In this document: positions 10,329-20,325 of the stretch, piece by piece
Numbering within the stretch: position 1 is the stretch's first letter
Layout of the letters: each line of letters begins with the position of its first letter
Made by a program: the position numbers and the translations under genes
Assembly: GCA_964035575.1 (NCBI GenBank)
Contig: OZ037865.1
Span: forward strand, 186,001-250,000
Reading direction: 5' to 3'
Source of the DNA: Rhynchopus sp. YZ270_cl-10
Taxonomy: Eukaryota > Euglenozoa > Diplonemea > Diplonemida > Diplonemidae
DNA: 64,000 nt
Notes under the pieces: model-generated
What the model was told of the DNA's origin: nothing
Database searches by the model: none
Seen by the model: the letters and a program-made list of their open reading frames with translations, nothing else

Positions 10329-10350
10329 GATGAATGTGCCTCGTGCACTT
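10329..10350 (+). repeat. Dispersed hairpin, short GTGC-stem variant
   Basis: GATGAAT is followed by GTGC, the loop CTCGT and GCAC. The outer pairing is absent, so this is a partial member. Confidence 0.4.
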
Positions 10351-10441
10351 TCTTTAAGGAACAGAAATTTGAAAGAAATGGATGTGAGGGACATACAAGA
10401 TCCTTCAAAAATAGTTTGTTTGATTATAGACTTACTATCAC

Positions 10442-10476
10442 CCACGTACAATGCCAGCCATCCGGATGAAAGCACA
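10442..10476 (+). repeat. Fragment of the CCAGCCATCCGG dispersed element
   Basis: Matches about 33 bases of the fuller copy at 31781-31905 (CCACGTAC, one change, then GCCAGCCATCCGGATGAAAG). Shorter copies lie at 30412 and 61778. Confidence 0.6.
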
Positions 10477-10806
10477 GAAAAAGCGGAAAAAAACCCCCCC
10501 CCCCCCCCCCCCGCCCCGCCACAGAACCGTATACTCCTAGAAAAAACCCCCCCAAAACAAAAGCTACGACACCCATTCCCCCCACGCCCTCCTTCCAAAA
10601 AAAAAGAAAAATTCTACGGCAGTTAATTTTAGAACGAAACAGATGGGAAACAAAAAAGGGGGGAAAAAGGGGGGGAAATCAACACACAGAAATTGTGAAG
10701 GCAAACGAATCCGAAGAGGGGGGGGAAATGCAAATGGTATTTGGGAAGTCGGTCAACGACCTGTCAGCGATATTGACCCCTCCCGGAGCACCAGCAAAGT
10801 TTATAA

Positions 10807-10834
10807 GATGACCTCTCGTGTGCTTAGTCACCTT
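10807..10834 (+). repeat. Dispersed hairpin with shortened inner arm
   Basis: The GATGA and TCACCTT outer arms and the CCTCTCGTG loop word are present, but the left inner CTAAG arm is missing. The preceding GTTTATAA is shared with the copies at 59254 and 39092. Confidence 0.5.
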
Positions 10835-11876
10835 TAAAAAGGGTAGCTCGTGCAATGCAGACCAATGAGTTTACCTCAAGGATGCAAAGTCATGAAGATT
10901 TCTTTCAATACTTCAAACAATTGTTTCATTTTCTCTCTATTCTACTGAATAGAAGGTATAATAGGGTACACTAAAATGTACCCAAACTCTTTTTTTTCAA
11001 ATAAAAAAAAATGTGAAGTTGATAGTGCAAAACGCCCCTGGACGCATACACTCGATACTCCGCAGATTATGGAAGTCAGTCATTTCCAAAAATGTTGGGG
11101 TGGCTTTTTTTTGGGGGGGGGGAGAGGAGGAAAACCGTACTCTAGTGGTTATCGTTGCACCCCCCCCCCCACACCATTTTTCCACACCCCCACCACTCTT
11201 CCCTCCACACAAAAACCTCCCTTAGGAACCCCATACCTGCTTTCAAAAAGCACAAAACACAAGATTCAAATTTGCCCCACCCAGCGCTGTTACGATTTGG
11301 TTAAAGGCCTTGCTAAGGCCCAAACGGGGACGGGGGAGCATGAGATGGTTTAGCAGAAAGAACACAGTGAAATCATAAATGAAGCCTGAGCTCAACCCCT
11401 ACCCAAACCTTTGCACTATGTACGCCTCTCAGTGCGCACAGAATCTTCACTTTAAGTGGGGGAAGTATTTTGAAACAGTTCGTTGAGTAAAAGGGGAGGA
11501 AAAAGTGTTTCCAGTGTGGTCAGTTGACCGTTTTCATTTTATTGCCGTATCGACAATAACACCAAAGAGGGTTCTGTTGCAAAAAAAAGAAAGCCACCCC
11601 ATCGGCCTTTTGGTACTCGAAGCACTCAACAAAACCAAAGGGAAAAAAAGGATAACTTCACACACAATGTCCACACTACTGTATACCGTCCACACCCCCC
11701 CCCCCTTCCCCCAAGATCCCCGACTTTTATAACGTTCTTTGGCCCCACTGCGCACTCCTCCTACTTTCTCCCCCTTTCTATGGCTCTAGTGTGTGGGAGG
11801 GAGGTGTTCCTGCCACATGGCAAGATGTTTTTTTCCTTCTCTTTTTTGTTCATTCTGGTGGTCGAATATCAACAGC

Positions 11877-14800
11877 TCAACAACCGTACAAGCCAGGCGC
11901 AGCGTATTCTTCTGACACGTCATCCTGAAAGGAAAATATGATGTTTTTTACCCCTTAATTATTGATGTTGGTTTAGTAGTGCTATGATCACTGCTCCAAA
12001 AGCCTTTGTGGATGTTCTAGTTCCTTAGCAGCCAATGTAAATGCCACCCTGAAACTACGACGACCAGACAGTGGTTCACTCAAAAAAAAAGTGTTTGTTT
12101 GTGTCTGTTCTGTGCATACCTGCTCACCAGCCTCGTGTGACATTCTGTCGTACTCAACCTTTGCGAAGCGGTCCCAGTCACTGAAGGGTGTGTTGTGTTT
12201 GTGGTTGTGGTTTGGAAGCAGGTTACACAATAGCGCATATCATCGCTAAGTAATGGGTATTGCTTTCTTGCACGATGAAGCGTTTGCCTCCCCTCTAATG
12301 CGTCAGATCAGTAGTGTTGTCAAAAAAAAAAAATTGCCAAAAGACTCTCTTCTGATCTTCTGAAACCCACAACATAACTCCCAATATGTCTCTACATACG
12401 TCTTCTCAGGCCACTGCTTCTCTGCATGCGCCATGAAAGGGTCTCTTTGCTCAAACATGATGAACTTAGTGAGGTTGAAGAGGGCGTTGAAGAAGTTGCC
12501 GCTGAGCTTGCACGCCTTGATGTCCGCCATACGTAGGCCGTCCTTGCCGGCAGGCCCAATCATGTCGATCATCTGGCACAGGATGTCTTCGTACGCAATG
12601 GTCTCCTGGTACGAAGCTTCCATGCGTGCCTTCTGCTCCTTGAAGAAATGGTCCAGCTCGTAGCCAGTCAGCAGCCCGTCCTCGTCCAGGTCCGTGCATT
12701 TGAACCAGTAGTCCAGCGAGCGTGGTGTGGTCTTGTCCTCCTCGCACAGACAGAACCACACAAAGTCTTCGTAGTTCATCTTCCCCTGCACGTCGCTCGT
12801 AAGCTTGCGCCCCTTCCCGTGGAATATCCTGTCCACAATCTCGCTCGTCAAACTGTAGTTCCCGTACTTCGCAAGGTCCTCCTGCGAGATGTAGAAGTCG
12901 TGGTCGCCGTCCAGCTCCCAGAACTTGCAGTACAGGACGTAGAAGTGTTCGTAGCTGAAGTATTCCGTTTTCTGTGATGAGGGGTCGGAGGGGTGGGAAT
13001 GAAGAACATTAGGTGTTTCCTGTCGTATTGACAATCTTGTCCCGAAAAAAAGTTTACTGGAATACACCAGCCTGCTCGTGAAAGTGTACCTTGGTACAGG
13101 ACCGGGTGTACCGGGAGGTCCCCAACCATGCAGCACCTCCCCTGACAGATGCCAGGTGAGCTTCCCTGTTCTGGGTCCGATGTCGTTGCGCGGAAACTTC
13201 TTGCGGCGCAATCCAGACAGTCCCCTTTTGCAGCGTCGACGCCCTCTGGGTGTGTATCACAAGTGCTGCAATGCACACCTGTTCCCACATGTCGTACGCC
13301 TCCCTGTTGCGAAGCTCGATGAGATTGGCAACATGCTCCTCATACACCCGACGAGGTCGGGTGTATGAGGAGCATGTTGCCAAAGAGGGGTCATGGCAAT
13401 GCCCGCATGCGTCTTCATCCAGTTCGAAAAAAGAAAAAAAAAGACTTATCGAGGTACTCTGCCCTCAAACTGGCAAACATACATTGCTCACATTGATGTC
13501 GGTCTCGACGTCGAGGATGTGGAGCACCTCGCACAGCGTGGAGGCCGAGAAGTCTGCCCACGACATCCTCAGGTCGTTCTGCAGCGCTGCGCTGTACATG
13601 ATACGGATCTGCACTGTGTCGGCATAGCGCTCCTGGAAGTCAGGTGTCGACTTCAGGAAGTCTAGCCCAGGATGCACTAGAAGCACTTCCTCTACAATCG
13701 AGCGCAGGTCCGCTTTCTGTGAGGGAGGATGATTTTGCTGATTTTCACAAAAAAAAAAGGGGGGAGAAATAATAATATCATGATGAATTGAAACACAATA
13801 CCCCGCTGAACAGTGTATTGACCGGGCTGTACCAAAATTATAAAGTACGCGAAAGATTTTTGACAAAAAAAATAGGGATAGAGAAGCTGAGAGTTGCATA
13901 CAATGATATACTCACGCGATGTGTCTCGTTTCAAGGCCTCGAACACTCGCCGCTCTTTCGACTTGCCGTTCATCTCTGCTTCGAAGAAGTCTTTGAACTT
14001 CGCAAAGCTGATCAAAGTGTTGACTGGGTGAACCGTCACCGCCTTTTCCTTTTCTGCGTCGTACGCCTGCCCCGCTTCAAAACAGTACACTCTCCTGAAC
14101 AGCAGCTCATTCATCCAACGTGGCAGGAGGCACACCTTTTGGGTGATATCGGCGAAGGCCTTCACGTTCAGCCCTTTGTCCCCTTTTGGGTCTGTTGTGG
14201 ACCCACGCCGCCCGCCACGTGTCAACGCCTTAGCGGCCGCAGTCGACTTCCGCCCTTCAAACACACGCTTCGCTGTGGTGATCTGCCGCTCGCTCTCCTC
14301 CCTCGCCGCAGGCTTGCCCTCCCCGAAGTAGAAGGTGGGGATGTTCTGCAGGGGCTCGCCGGTGAGGTGCTTTTTCCGCTTATTCGTGATGGACCCTGTC
14401 AACGACCCGGAGCCTCCAAGCGAGCCACCAGACGCCTCACGCTCCACGGGACGCAGGTTGGGGGACGTGGGAGTGGTGTGGGGCGAGGTATGCAGGCCGT
14501 CACTGCTCACCCCAAGACTGTTCTGGTCCATCTGTGCGAACGCTGCCGACAGACGCACGCTCGATCCTTGCGAGCCCTCAGAAGCATTGCTGTTCACACT
14601 TGAGCTCAGATTCTGCGACTGCGAAATCGCAACAGGCAGTGCAACTGCAGTATGCAGCGGGCTTGTTGGTGCAGCATCAAGCAACGACTGCCGTGCACCA
14701 CGTGGCGAACCATGTGGCGACATCGCACCCTGCCTATGCGCAAGGTCCAACTCATCCACCATAGGACTGCCTATCTGGATCTGTCTCCCATCCGACCGCG

Positions 14801-15119
14801 AGCTTCCACTCGGTGACGCCCTCGGACTCCGTGGCGGACTGTTAAATGAAAGTCCATGAATCCCACCCTGACTCGAAGCGCCGTCGCTGTTGACCCTGTC
14901 CAACTGAATCATCGGGCTGTCCAAAGCCAGACCATCGACACCAAGAAGAATCTCTGGCCCCGTGCCCACCAAAGGAGTCTTCACCTGTGCCGCCCCCATC
15001 CCCATCTTCTCGATCTTCATGACAATGTCCTGCGTCTCGTGCTGTGTAAGGTATTGTATGAAGTACTCATTCAGCTTCACCTTCGCGGCCTGCACGTTCA
15101 GGGGCTTCTTCGCCGCCAT
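11877..15119 (-). CDS. PP2A regulatory subunit B''-type, EF-hand protein (five exons)
   Basis: Exons by splice signals and homology: 15119-13902, 13716-13483, 12971-12400, 12180-12120, 11924-11877. Donors are GTATGC, GTATGT, GTATGT and GTATGC, and all acceptors end in CAG. The lengths sum to 710 codons plus stop with no phase conflict. Residues 1-230 are Ser/Pro-rich. IPTFYFGEGKP near 255 is the PP2A-A binding start typical of the B'' (PPP2R3) family. EF-hand loops lie at about 505-516 (DGDHDFYISQED) and 578-589 (DLDEDGLLTGYE), both with canonical Ca-ligand positions. The family core FSYEHFYVLYCKFWELD and the C-terminal DWDRFAKVEY are intact. B'' subunits direct PP2A in a Ca-responsive way, often at centrosomes. 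The last exon (ending GLYGC) is the least certain. Intron 3 (511 nt) is abnormal; see the palindrome entry. Confidence 0.88.
13325..13383. repeat. 59-bp near-perfect hairpin inside a PP2A B'' intron
   Basis: A 28-base arm (13325-13352, beginning TTGGCAACATGC) is followed by a 3-base centre and its exact reverse complement at 13356-13383. It lies in the 511-nt intron 12972-13482. The flanking 13054-13330 is GC-rich and open on the minus strand (YEEHVANLIELRNREAYDMW), which suggests inserted or duplicated coding-like DNA rather than ordinary intron. Confidence 0.85.
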
Positions 15120-15246
15120 TGTGTGGAAAGGAAACGAAACAAAAAGAAAGAATAAATCGTGCGTGGGGCTAGCGTTCGTGAAGACGCCTTCCCCCCACCC
15201 TTCGCCTAATCAAGGCGGGCCCTCGTGAGAGGGGGGCTCCTGTATG

Positions 15247-15496
15247 GGGTGAGGGTGTGGAGGGTGTGCAGGGTGTGAGGGTGTGCAGGGTGTGAGGGTG
15301 TGAGGGTGTGCAGGGTGTGGAGGGTGTGAGGGTGTGCAGGGTGTGGAGGGTGTGAGGGTGTGCAGGGTGTGGAGGGTGTGAGGGTGTGCAGGGTGTGGAG
15401 GGTGTGAGGGTGTGCAGGGTGTGGAGGGTGTGAGGGTGTGGAGGGTGTGAGGGTGTGCAGGGTGTGAGGGTGTGCAGGGTGTGAGGGCGTGCAGGG
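15247..15496. repeat. GGGTGT-rich minisatellite 5' of PP2A B'' gene
   Basis: About 250 bp built of GGGTGTG(A/CA/GA)G words with a higher-order unit of about 26 bases repeated five times in the centre. The plus strand is G-rich with GGG every 6-8 bases, so G-quadruplex folding is possible. It starts about 130 bp upstream of the PP2A B'' start. A short derivative (GGAGGGTGTGGAGG) is at 15795-15820. The long open frame on the minus strand (Thr-Pro-Ser-His-Pro repeats) is a consequence of the repeat, not a gene. Confidence 0.9.
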
Positions 15497-16120
15497 GGAG
15501 ATCTGGTGTATATATAGTGATCCATTGATGAGGCCCTGAAAGCGCAACAAAAAACAATGTGAGGAGGGGTTGCGTTTATTGTGACGTACGAGGGAAGTAA
15601 AACACACCGGGGAACCAAATTTGTGGAAAAATTCCTGATGAAGGTGGTGTGTTTTGTCTTCCCCGTTCCAACCTTTGCAGAGCAAAGAGGTAATAAAAGC
15701 AAAAATGGACCAAAGCATCTTATACTATCATCTACAGTAACACCAGATCACCCCGTGTCGCAGCAAAGCTGCTTTAACAAGTTAACTGAGGATGTGGAGG
15801 GTGTGGAGGTGTGGAGGGTAAGTGAAGATCTATGGTCGTAGTGGGCATAACAAGATGGAGGGGGGCGAGAGGTGTCTTTGTAACTCTTTAGTTGTCTGAG
15901 GGGAGGGGAGGGGTGTTGAGAGGGGTAAAAGTAACACTGTTTCAATGCGAAAAATCGTCATTTTATTTGGAAATCATTGTGAAACAAAGAGGCACCGTGC
16001 TGCTGCAAGACCCATGAGAGAAGATAGGATGGCTGCAACATCCTTTGGTTGCGTGAGCAGCCTCACCGAAGCCTTCGCTTTTGCATGTTTAAGAGAAGGG
16101 GTAACACAGAGAAGAGTTGA

Positions 16121-16153
16121 GATGAATCTAAGCCTCTCTGTGCTTCGTCACCT
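16121..16153 (+). repeat. Dispersed hairpin in array spacer (unit 1)
   Basis: CTAAGC pairs with the GCTTCG side around CTCTCTGT, and GATGA faces TCACC. One pair in the inner arm is lost (GCTTCG instead of GCTTAG) in all array copies. Confidence 0.6.
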
Positions 16154-16540
16154 CATAAAAGGGGAAAGCAAGATGCAATAAAACAAACACACAAACACAG
16201 TGGTATGACGATCTTTGTGCGAGCGGGATACGGTTTTGGTGTTTTCGAGTCTCGACAAAATGTGAAATGTAATTTCGAGAGTTTCAAAATCTTTTTCTCG
16301 AGGTCTCGATTGTCCCTCTGGAGATCTTTGTACCACAGTGGATGCAGCTTTCTTGTGTGAAAAGTTCGAGAAGAATATTAGAAACTGACTTCAGGATATG
16401 ATGAGAGAAGTGATGTACTCAATTTCATATACTTTCCACTCAAAGAAGAAAGCACACAACGACGTTCAACGATACATCTCTCCGCATTTAGAAAAGCAAG
16501 GTGGGGGAAACGGTGTCTTCGTTTCCCACACACCCTGCCT

Positions 16541-17709
16541 TCACGAACACACACACCCACTGCAGCGTGACTCCGTTGCCACAACAGTTTTCCTTTTCAT
16601 TTGTTGTGGCAACGGAGTCTTCCTCTTCAAGGGACGGGGACGAGGAGGATCATGATGCAGGGCGTCGTTGATGGCAGCAATGTCGAGCACCGCGATGACG
16701 TCTCCGACAACGACCAGCCTGCACCCGTCTGTCGAGGCATGCACAGACCGCGGGAAGTCGACGCGGGTGCGTCCCATGGGTGCACCACTGCGTGCGTCCC
16801 ACTGCTGCAGACCCCCGTCAGAGTACGTGAAGAGGTATCGCGAGCACGCACTGAAGCAGGCTCCATTCATAATGTGCCCTCCTTTGGGCAGTGTGCAGAG
16901 GGCCTTCCCAGAGACAATGTCAATGGTGCGGACGGTGTGATTGAGGCCATAGAAGCCACTCAACACTGCGAGGCTTGCGTCGGGCGAAAACGACGGCATC
17001 ACCAAGAACGACCCACCCATCCCTGTGTCCACACGGTGCACCTCACGGAGCTCAGGGGTGTCCAGACGGTGCACAACAGCTGGGTAGTTGGTCAGAAACA
17101 GAGTCTCGCAGGGTGACACTGCAAAGGAGTACCCATTGCGATCAAAGGTACGCATCTTCACCCCCTCGCTGGAGTACTGTACGATCTGCTTATAGATCCC
17201 AATCAGCACCGCCTCGGTGACCCATGGCCACAAGCTTCTCAACCGTGTGTGCCATACGGACCACAACCTCTGCACCGCTGTCACGCAGTCTAAAGTACAC
17301 AGCATTGCTCTCCGCACTGCAGTACACGATGTGGTGTGGCATGAGAACCACCTTGCACAGATGTCCGCCCATGGGAGGGAGAGGTGTGACCTTGGTGGTG
17401 ACGAGGTTGATGGTGACGGCGTGTTCGCCACCCATTACGAGTGTGTCCTCGCATACGTCTCCGATGCAGGATCTTGCAGTATAGCGCTTCGGCACCCACT
17501 CACCACCACTGCTGTCCGCAACCTGCTTCCGTCTGCTCACATGGACAGTCCCACCTGCGCACAGTGCGGTGTGGGCAATCAGAACCTCCGGTGCCAGCAC
17601 CTCACCATCAGCACCATCCACACACAGCCCCACTGCCTCGGCCGACAACACGCTCTGTGGGTACAACACCGCAACAGCACGCTCCTGCAGGTCTGCAGCA
17701 CTGCAACTA
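16541..17709 (-). pseudogene. Broken first copy of the propeller gene
   Basis: Aligns to the intact copies over about 1.17 kb. It lacks the first 25 or so codons: at 17709 the coding sequence runs straight into spacer (AGAGAAGGGGTAACACAG) that normally lies about 400 bp further upstream, so a deletion fused the two. At about 17222 two bases are missing (CCCATGG where intact copies have CCCGCATGG), which shifts the frame. Near its 3' end a fold-back insertion adds codons (see 16569-16619). Its hairpin and spacer remain normal. It is therefore unlikely to make a working protein, although residual open frames cover most of it. Confidence 0.85.
16569..16619. repeat. Fold-back insertion unique to the broken propeller copy
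   Basis: 18-base arms (16569-16586 and 16602-16619, left arm GACTCCGTTGCCACAACA) are exact reverse complements with a 15-base spacer. The other three copies have only the left arm, so the right arm arose here, as expected for template switching during replication. Confidence 0.85.
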
Positions 17710-17737
17710 GAGAAGGGGTAACACAGAGAAGAGTTGA

Positions 17738-17766
17738 GATGAACCTAAGCCTCTCTGTGCTTCCTC
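17738..17766 (+). repeat. Dispersed hairpin in array spacer (unit 2), right arm trimmed
   Basis: Same as the other array members except that GTCAC is missing after GCTT, leaving GCTTCCTC. It lies just upstream of the deletion junction of the broken copy. Confidence 0.55.
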
Positions 17767-18151
17767 ATAAAACGGAAGGCAATATGACATAAAACAAACC
17801 ACAAACACACTGGTATGACGATCTTCGTGCGTGCGAGATGTGGTTTTAGGTGTTTTCGAGTCTCGACAAAATGGGAAATGTAATTTCGAGAGTTTCAAAA
17901 TCTTTTTCTCGAGGTCTCGATTGTCCCTCTGGAGATCTTTGTACCACAGCGGATGCAGCTTTCTTGTGTGAAAAGTTCGAGAAGAATATTAGAAACTGAC
18001 TTCAGGATATGATGAGAGAAGTGATGTACTCAATTTCATATACTTTCCACTCAAAGAAGAAAGCACACAACGACGTTCAACGATACATCTCTCCGCATTT
18101 AGAAAAGCAAGGCGGGGGAAACGGTGTCTTCGTTTCCCACACACCCTGCCT
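17767..18151. other. Array spacer between copies 1 and 2
   Basis: Spacer sequence near-identical to 16160-16540, 19960-20325 and 22150-22533. It has repeated TCGAG/CTCGA words around 17850-17920. No gene. Confidence 0.7.
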
Positions 18152-19354
18152 TCACGAACACACACACCCACTGCAGCGTGACTCCGTTGCCACAACAGTC
18201 TTCCTTTTCAAAGGAAGGGTACGTGGACGAGGAGGATCATGTTGCAGGGCGTCGTTGATGGCAGCAATGTCGAGCACCGCGACGATGTCTCCGACGACGA
18301 CCAGCCTGCACCCGTCTGTCGAGGCATGCACAGACCACGGGAAGTCGACGAGGGTGCGTCCCATGGGTGCTCCACCGCGTGCGTCCCACTGCTGCAGACC
18401 CCCGTCAGAGCACGTGAAGAGGTATCGCGAGCACGCACTGAAGCAGGCTCCTTTCGCAGGGTGCCCTCCATTGGGAAGTGTGCAGAGGGCCTTCCCAGAG
18501 ACAATGTCAATGGTGCGGACGGTGTCCTTGTCACCGCAACTCAACACTGCGAGGCTTGCGTCGGGCGAAAACGACGGCATCACCAAGAACGACCCACCCA
18601 TCCCTGTGTCCACACGGTGCACCTCACGGAGCTCAGAGGTGTCCAGACGGTGCACCACAACAGCAGGGTGGTTGGTCAGCAACAGAGTCTCGCAGGGTGA
18701 CACTGCAAAGGAGTACCCATGGTAATCAAAGGTACGCATCTTCACCCCCTCGCTGGAGTACTGTACGATCTGCTTACTGGTCCCAATCAGCACCGCCTCG
18801 GTGACCCGCATGGCCACAAGGCTCTTAACCGTGTCTGCCATACGGACCACAACCTCTGCACCGCTGTCACGCAGTCTAAAGTACACAGCATTGCTCAGTA
18901 AACTGCAGTACACGATGTGGTGTGGCATGAGAACCACCTTCCACATAGGTCTGCCCATGGGAGGGAGAGGTGTGACCTTGGTGGTGACGAGGTTGATGGT
19001 GACGGCGTGTCCGCCACCCATTACGACTGTGTCCTCGCATACGTCTCCAATGCAGGATCTTGCAGTATAGCGCTTCGGCACCCACTCACCACCACTGCTG
19101 TCTGCAACCTGCTTCCGTCTGCTCACATGGACAGTCCCACCTGCGCACAGTGCGGTGTGGGCAATCAGAACCTCCGGTGCCAGCACCTCACCATCAGCAC
19201 CATCCACACACAGCCCCACTGCCTCGGCAGACAACACGCTCTGTGGGTACAACACCGCAACAGCACGCTCCTGCAGATCTGCAGCACTGCAACCCTCCCC
19301 CACCTCTGCAGCATAGCGTTGTCCAGATGTTGTGCATTCAAACCATATCTCCAT
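18152..19354 (-). CDS. Beta-propeller protein with possible ubiquitin-like N-terminus, copy 2
   Basis: 400 residues, intact, starting at MEIWFECTTSG. Residues 1-80 have the strand/helix spacing of a ubiquitin-like fold: M-x-I-x-F, a central helix with LQERAVAVLYP, an LCVDGADG turn, and a final AGGTVHVSRR strand. Residues about 95-370 are repeated WD-like blades, for example FAVSPCETLLLTN, MPSFSPDASLAVLS, ACFSACSRYLFTCSDGGLQQWD and VHASTDGCRLVVVGD. Classic GH and WD dipeptides are mostly absent apart from QQWD. Such propellers are usually protein-binding scaffolds; the partner is unknown. The C-terminus is basic and Cys-rich (ESRCSGCVCS). No intron, signal peptide or membrane segment is seen. 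Confidence 0.75.
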   Translation of the reverse strand: MEIWFECTTSGQRYAAEVGEGCSAADLQERAVAVLYPQSVLSAEAVGLCVDGADGEVLAPEVLIAHTALCAGGTVHVSRRKQVADSSGGEWVPKRYTARSCIGDVCEDTVVMGGGHAVTINLVTTKVTPLPPMGRPMWKVVLMPHHIVYCSLLSNAVYFRLRDSGAEVVVRMADTVKSLVAMRVTEAVLIGTSKQIVQYSSEGVKMRTFDYHGYSFAVSPCETLLLTNHPAVVVHRLDTSELREVHRVDTGMGGSFLVMPSFSPDASLAVLSCGDKDTVRTIDIVSGKALCTLPNGGHPAKGACFSACSRYLFTCSDGGLQQWDARGGAPMGRTLVDFPWSVHASTDGCRLVVVGDIVAVLDIAAINDALQHDPPRPRTLPLKRKTVVATESRCSGCVCS

Positions 19355-20325
19355 TGTGTGGTCACTGTCTGAGAGGGGGCAGTGGGAGAAGCAGGGTGTC
19401 GGTATGCTGAGTGGATGGGGGATGTTTGAGTGAATGGAACAAAGGTTGCTTTTGTAAGATGAATGTGCACATCCTCTCTACACCATCTGCAGTGATCCAA
19501 GAAGACATAGGGAGGGGTTGTTTGAGGGCCAAATGGTTACTAGGAAGGGGTGGGTTTTGTTTTCGTTTTCGTGTGACTGAAAGTGAAAGGGGGTGCTACT
19601 GTTGTGCTATTTTGTGCTACTTTCTGCTCTTTTCTGCTATTTTGGGGTCGTCAGCCACACCATGTTATGTTTTCTTTTGCATTGCTGTACATAGAACATG
19701 AGTCGGTTCTCCGACCCCGTACCCACCTTGGTGGGTGACTCACTGTGAATGAAAGATAATGTGCATGTTGTGCACACCGACTGAAACAAAGAGGCACCGT
19801 GCTGCTGCAAGACCCATGAGAGAAGATAGGATGGCTGCAACATCCTTTGGTTGCGTGAGCAGCCTTACCGAAGCTTTGCTTTTGCATGTTTAAGAGAAGG
19901 GGTAACACAGAGAAGAGTTGAGATGAACCTAAGCCTCTCTGTGCTTCGTCACCTCATAAAAGGGGAAAGCAAGATGCAAAAAAACAAACACACAAACACA
20001 GTGGTATGACGATCTTTGTGCGAGCGGGATACGGTTTTGGGTGTTTTCGAGTCTCGACAAAATGTGAAATGTAATTTCGAGAGTTTCAAAATCATTTTCT
20101 CGAGGTCTCGATTTTCCCGCTGGAGATCTTTGTACCACAGTGGATGCAGCTTTCTTGTGTGAAAAGTTCGAGAAGAATATTAGAAACTGACTTCAGGATA
20201 TGATGAGAGAAGTGATGTGCTCAATTTCATATACTTTCCACTCAAAGAAGAAAGCACACAACGACGTTCAACGATACATCTCTGTGTGGCAGGGTGTGTG
20301 TCTTCGTTTGCCACACACCCTGCCT
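19355..20325. other. Array spacer between copies 2 and 3
   Basis: Full-length spacer of about 970 bp. Includes the region 5' of copy 2 (GGAACAAAGG, AAGATGAATGTGCAC, TCTACACCATCTGCAGTG), a T-rich block with repeated 'TGCTATTTT/TGCTACTTT' words at 19590-19640, the dispersed hairpin at 19922 and the CTCGA-rich block. No gene. Confidence 0.7.
19922..19953 (+). repeat. Dispersed hairpin in array spacer (unit 3)
   Basis: GATGAAC, CTAAGC, CTCTCTGT, GCTTCG, TCACC. Same form as in unit 1. Confidence 0.6.

Larger units (their letters stand above)
9597..11876. other. 2.3-kb gene-poor region with palindromes and homopolymers
   Basis: No credible coding. Contents include dispersed hairpins at 9693, 10329 and 10807, a 30-bp perfect palindrome at 9992-10021, a fragment of the dispersed CCAGCCATCCGG element at 10442-10476, and long C or G runs near 10495-10512, 11112-11121, 11160-11170 and 11694-11706. 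It lies between the 3' end of the PP2A B'' gene and the start of the chaperonin-like gene. Confidence 0.6.
15120..16540. other. Intergenic between PP2A B'' and the propeller array
   Basis: Holds the minisatellite, then AT-rich sequence, then from about 15967 the same spacer that separates the propeller genes (shared GAGAGAAGATAGGATGGCTG). That spacer runs to the 3' end of the first array copy at 16541. Confidence 0.6.

Noticed and set aside
15247-15496. Telomere-like G-rich array
   Set aside because: Internal, irregular unit, flanked by genes; better called a minisatellite.
15169-15702. Thr/Pro/His-rich frames of 115-177 residues
   Set aside because: Translation of the GGGTGT minisatellite in every frame; no gene features.
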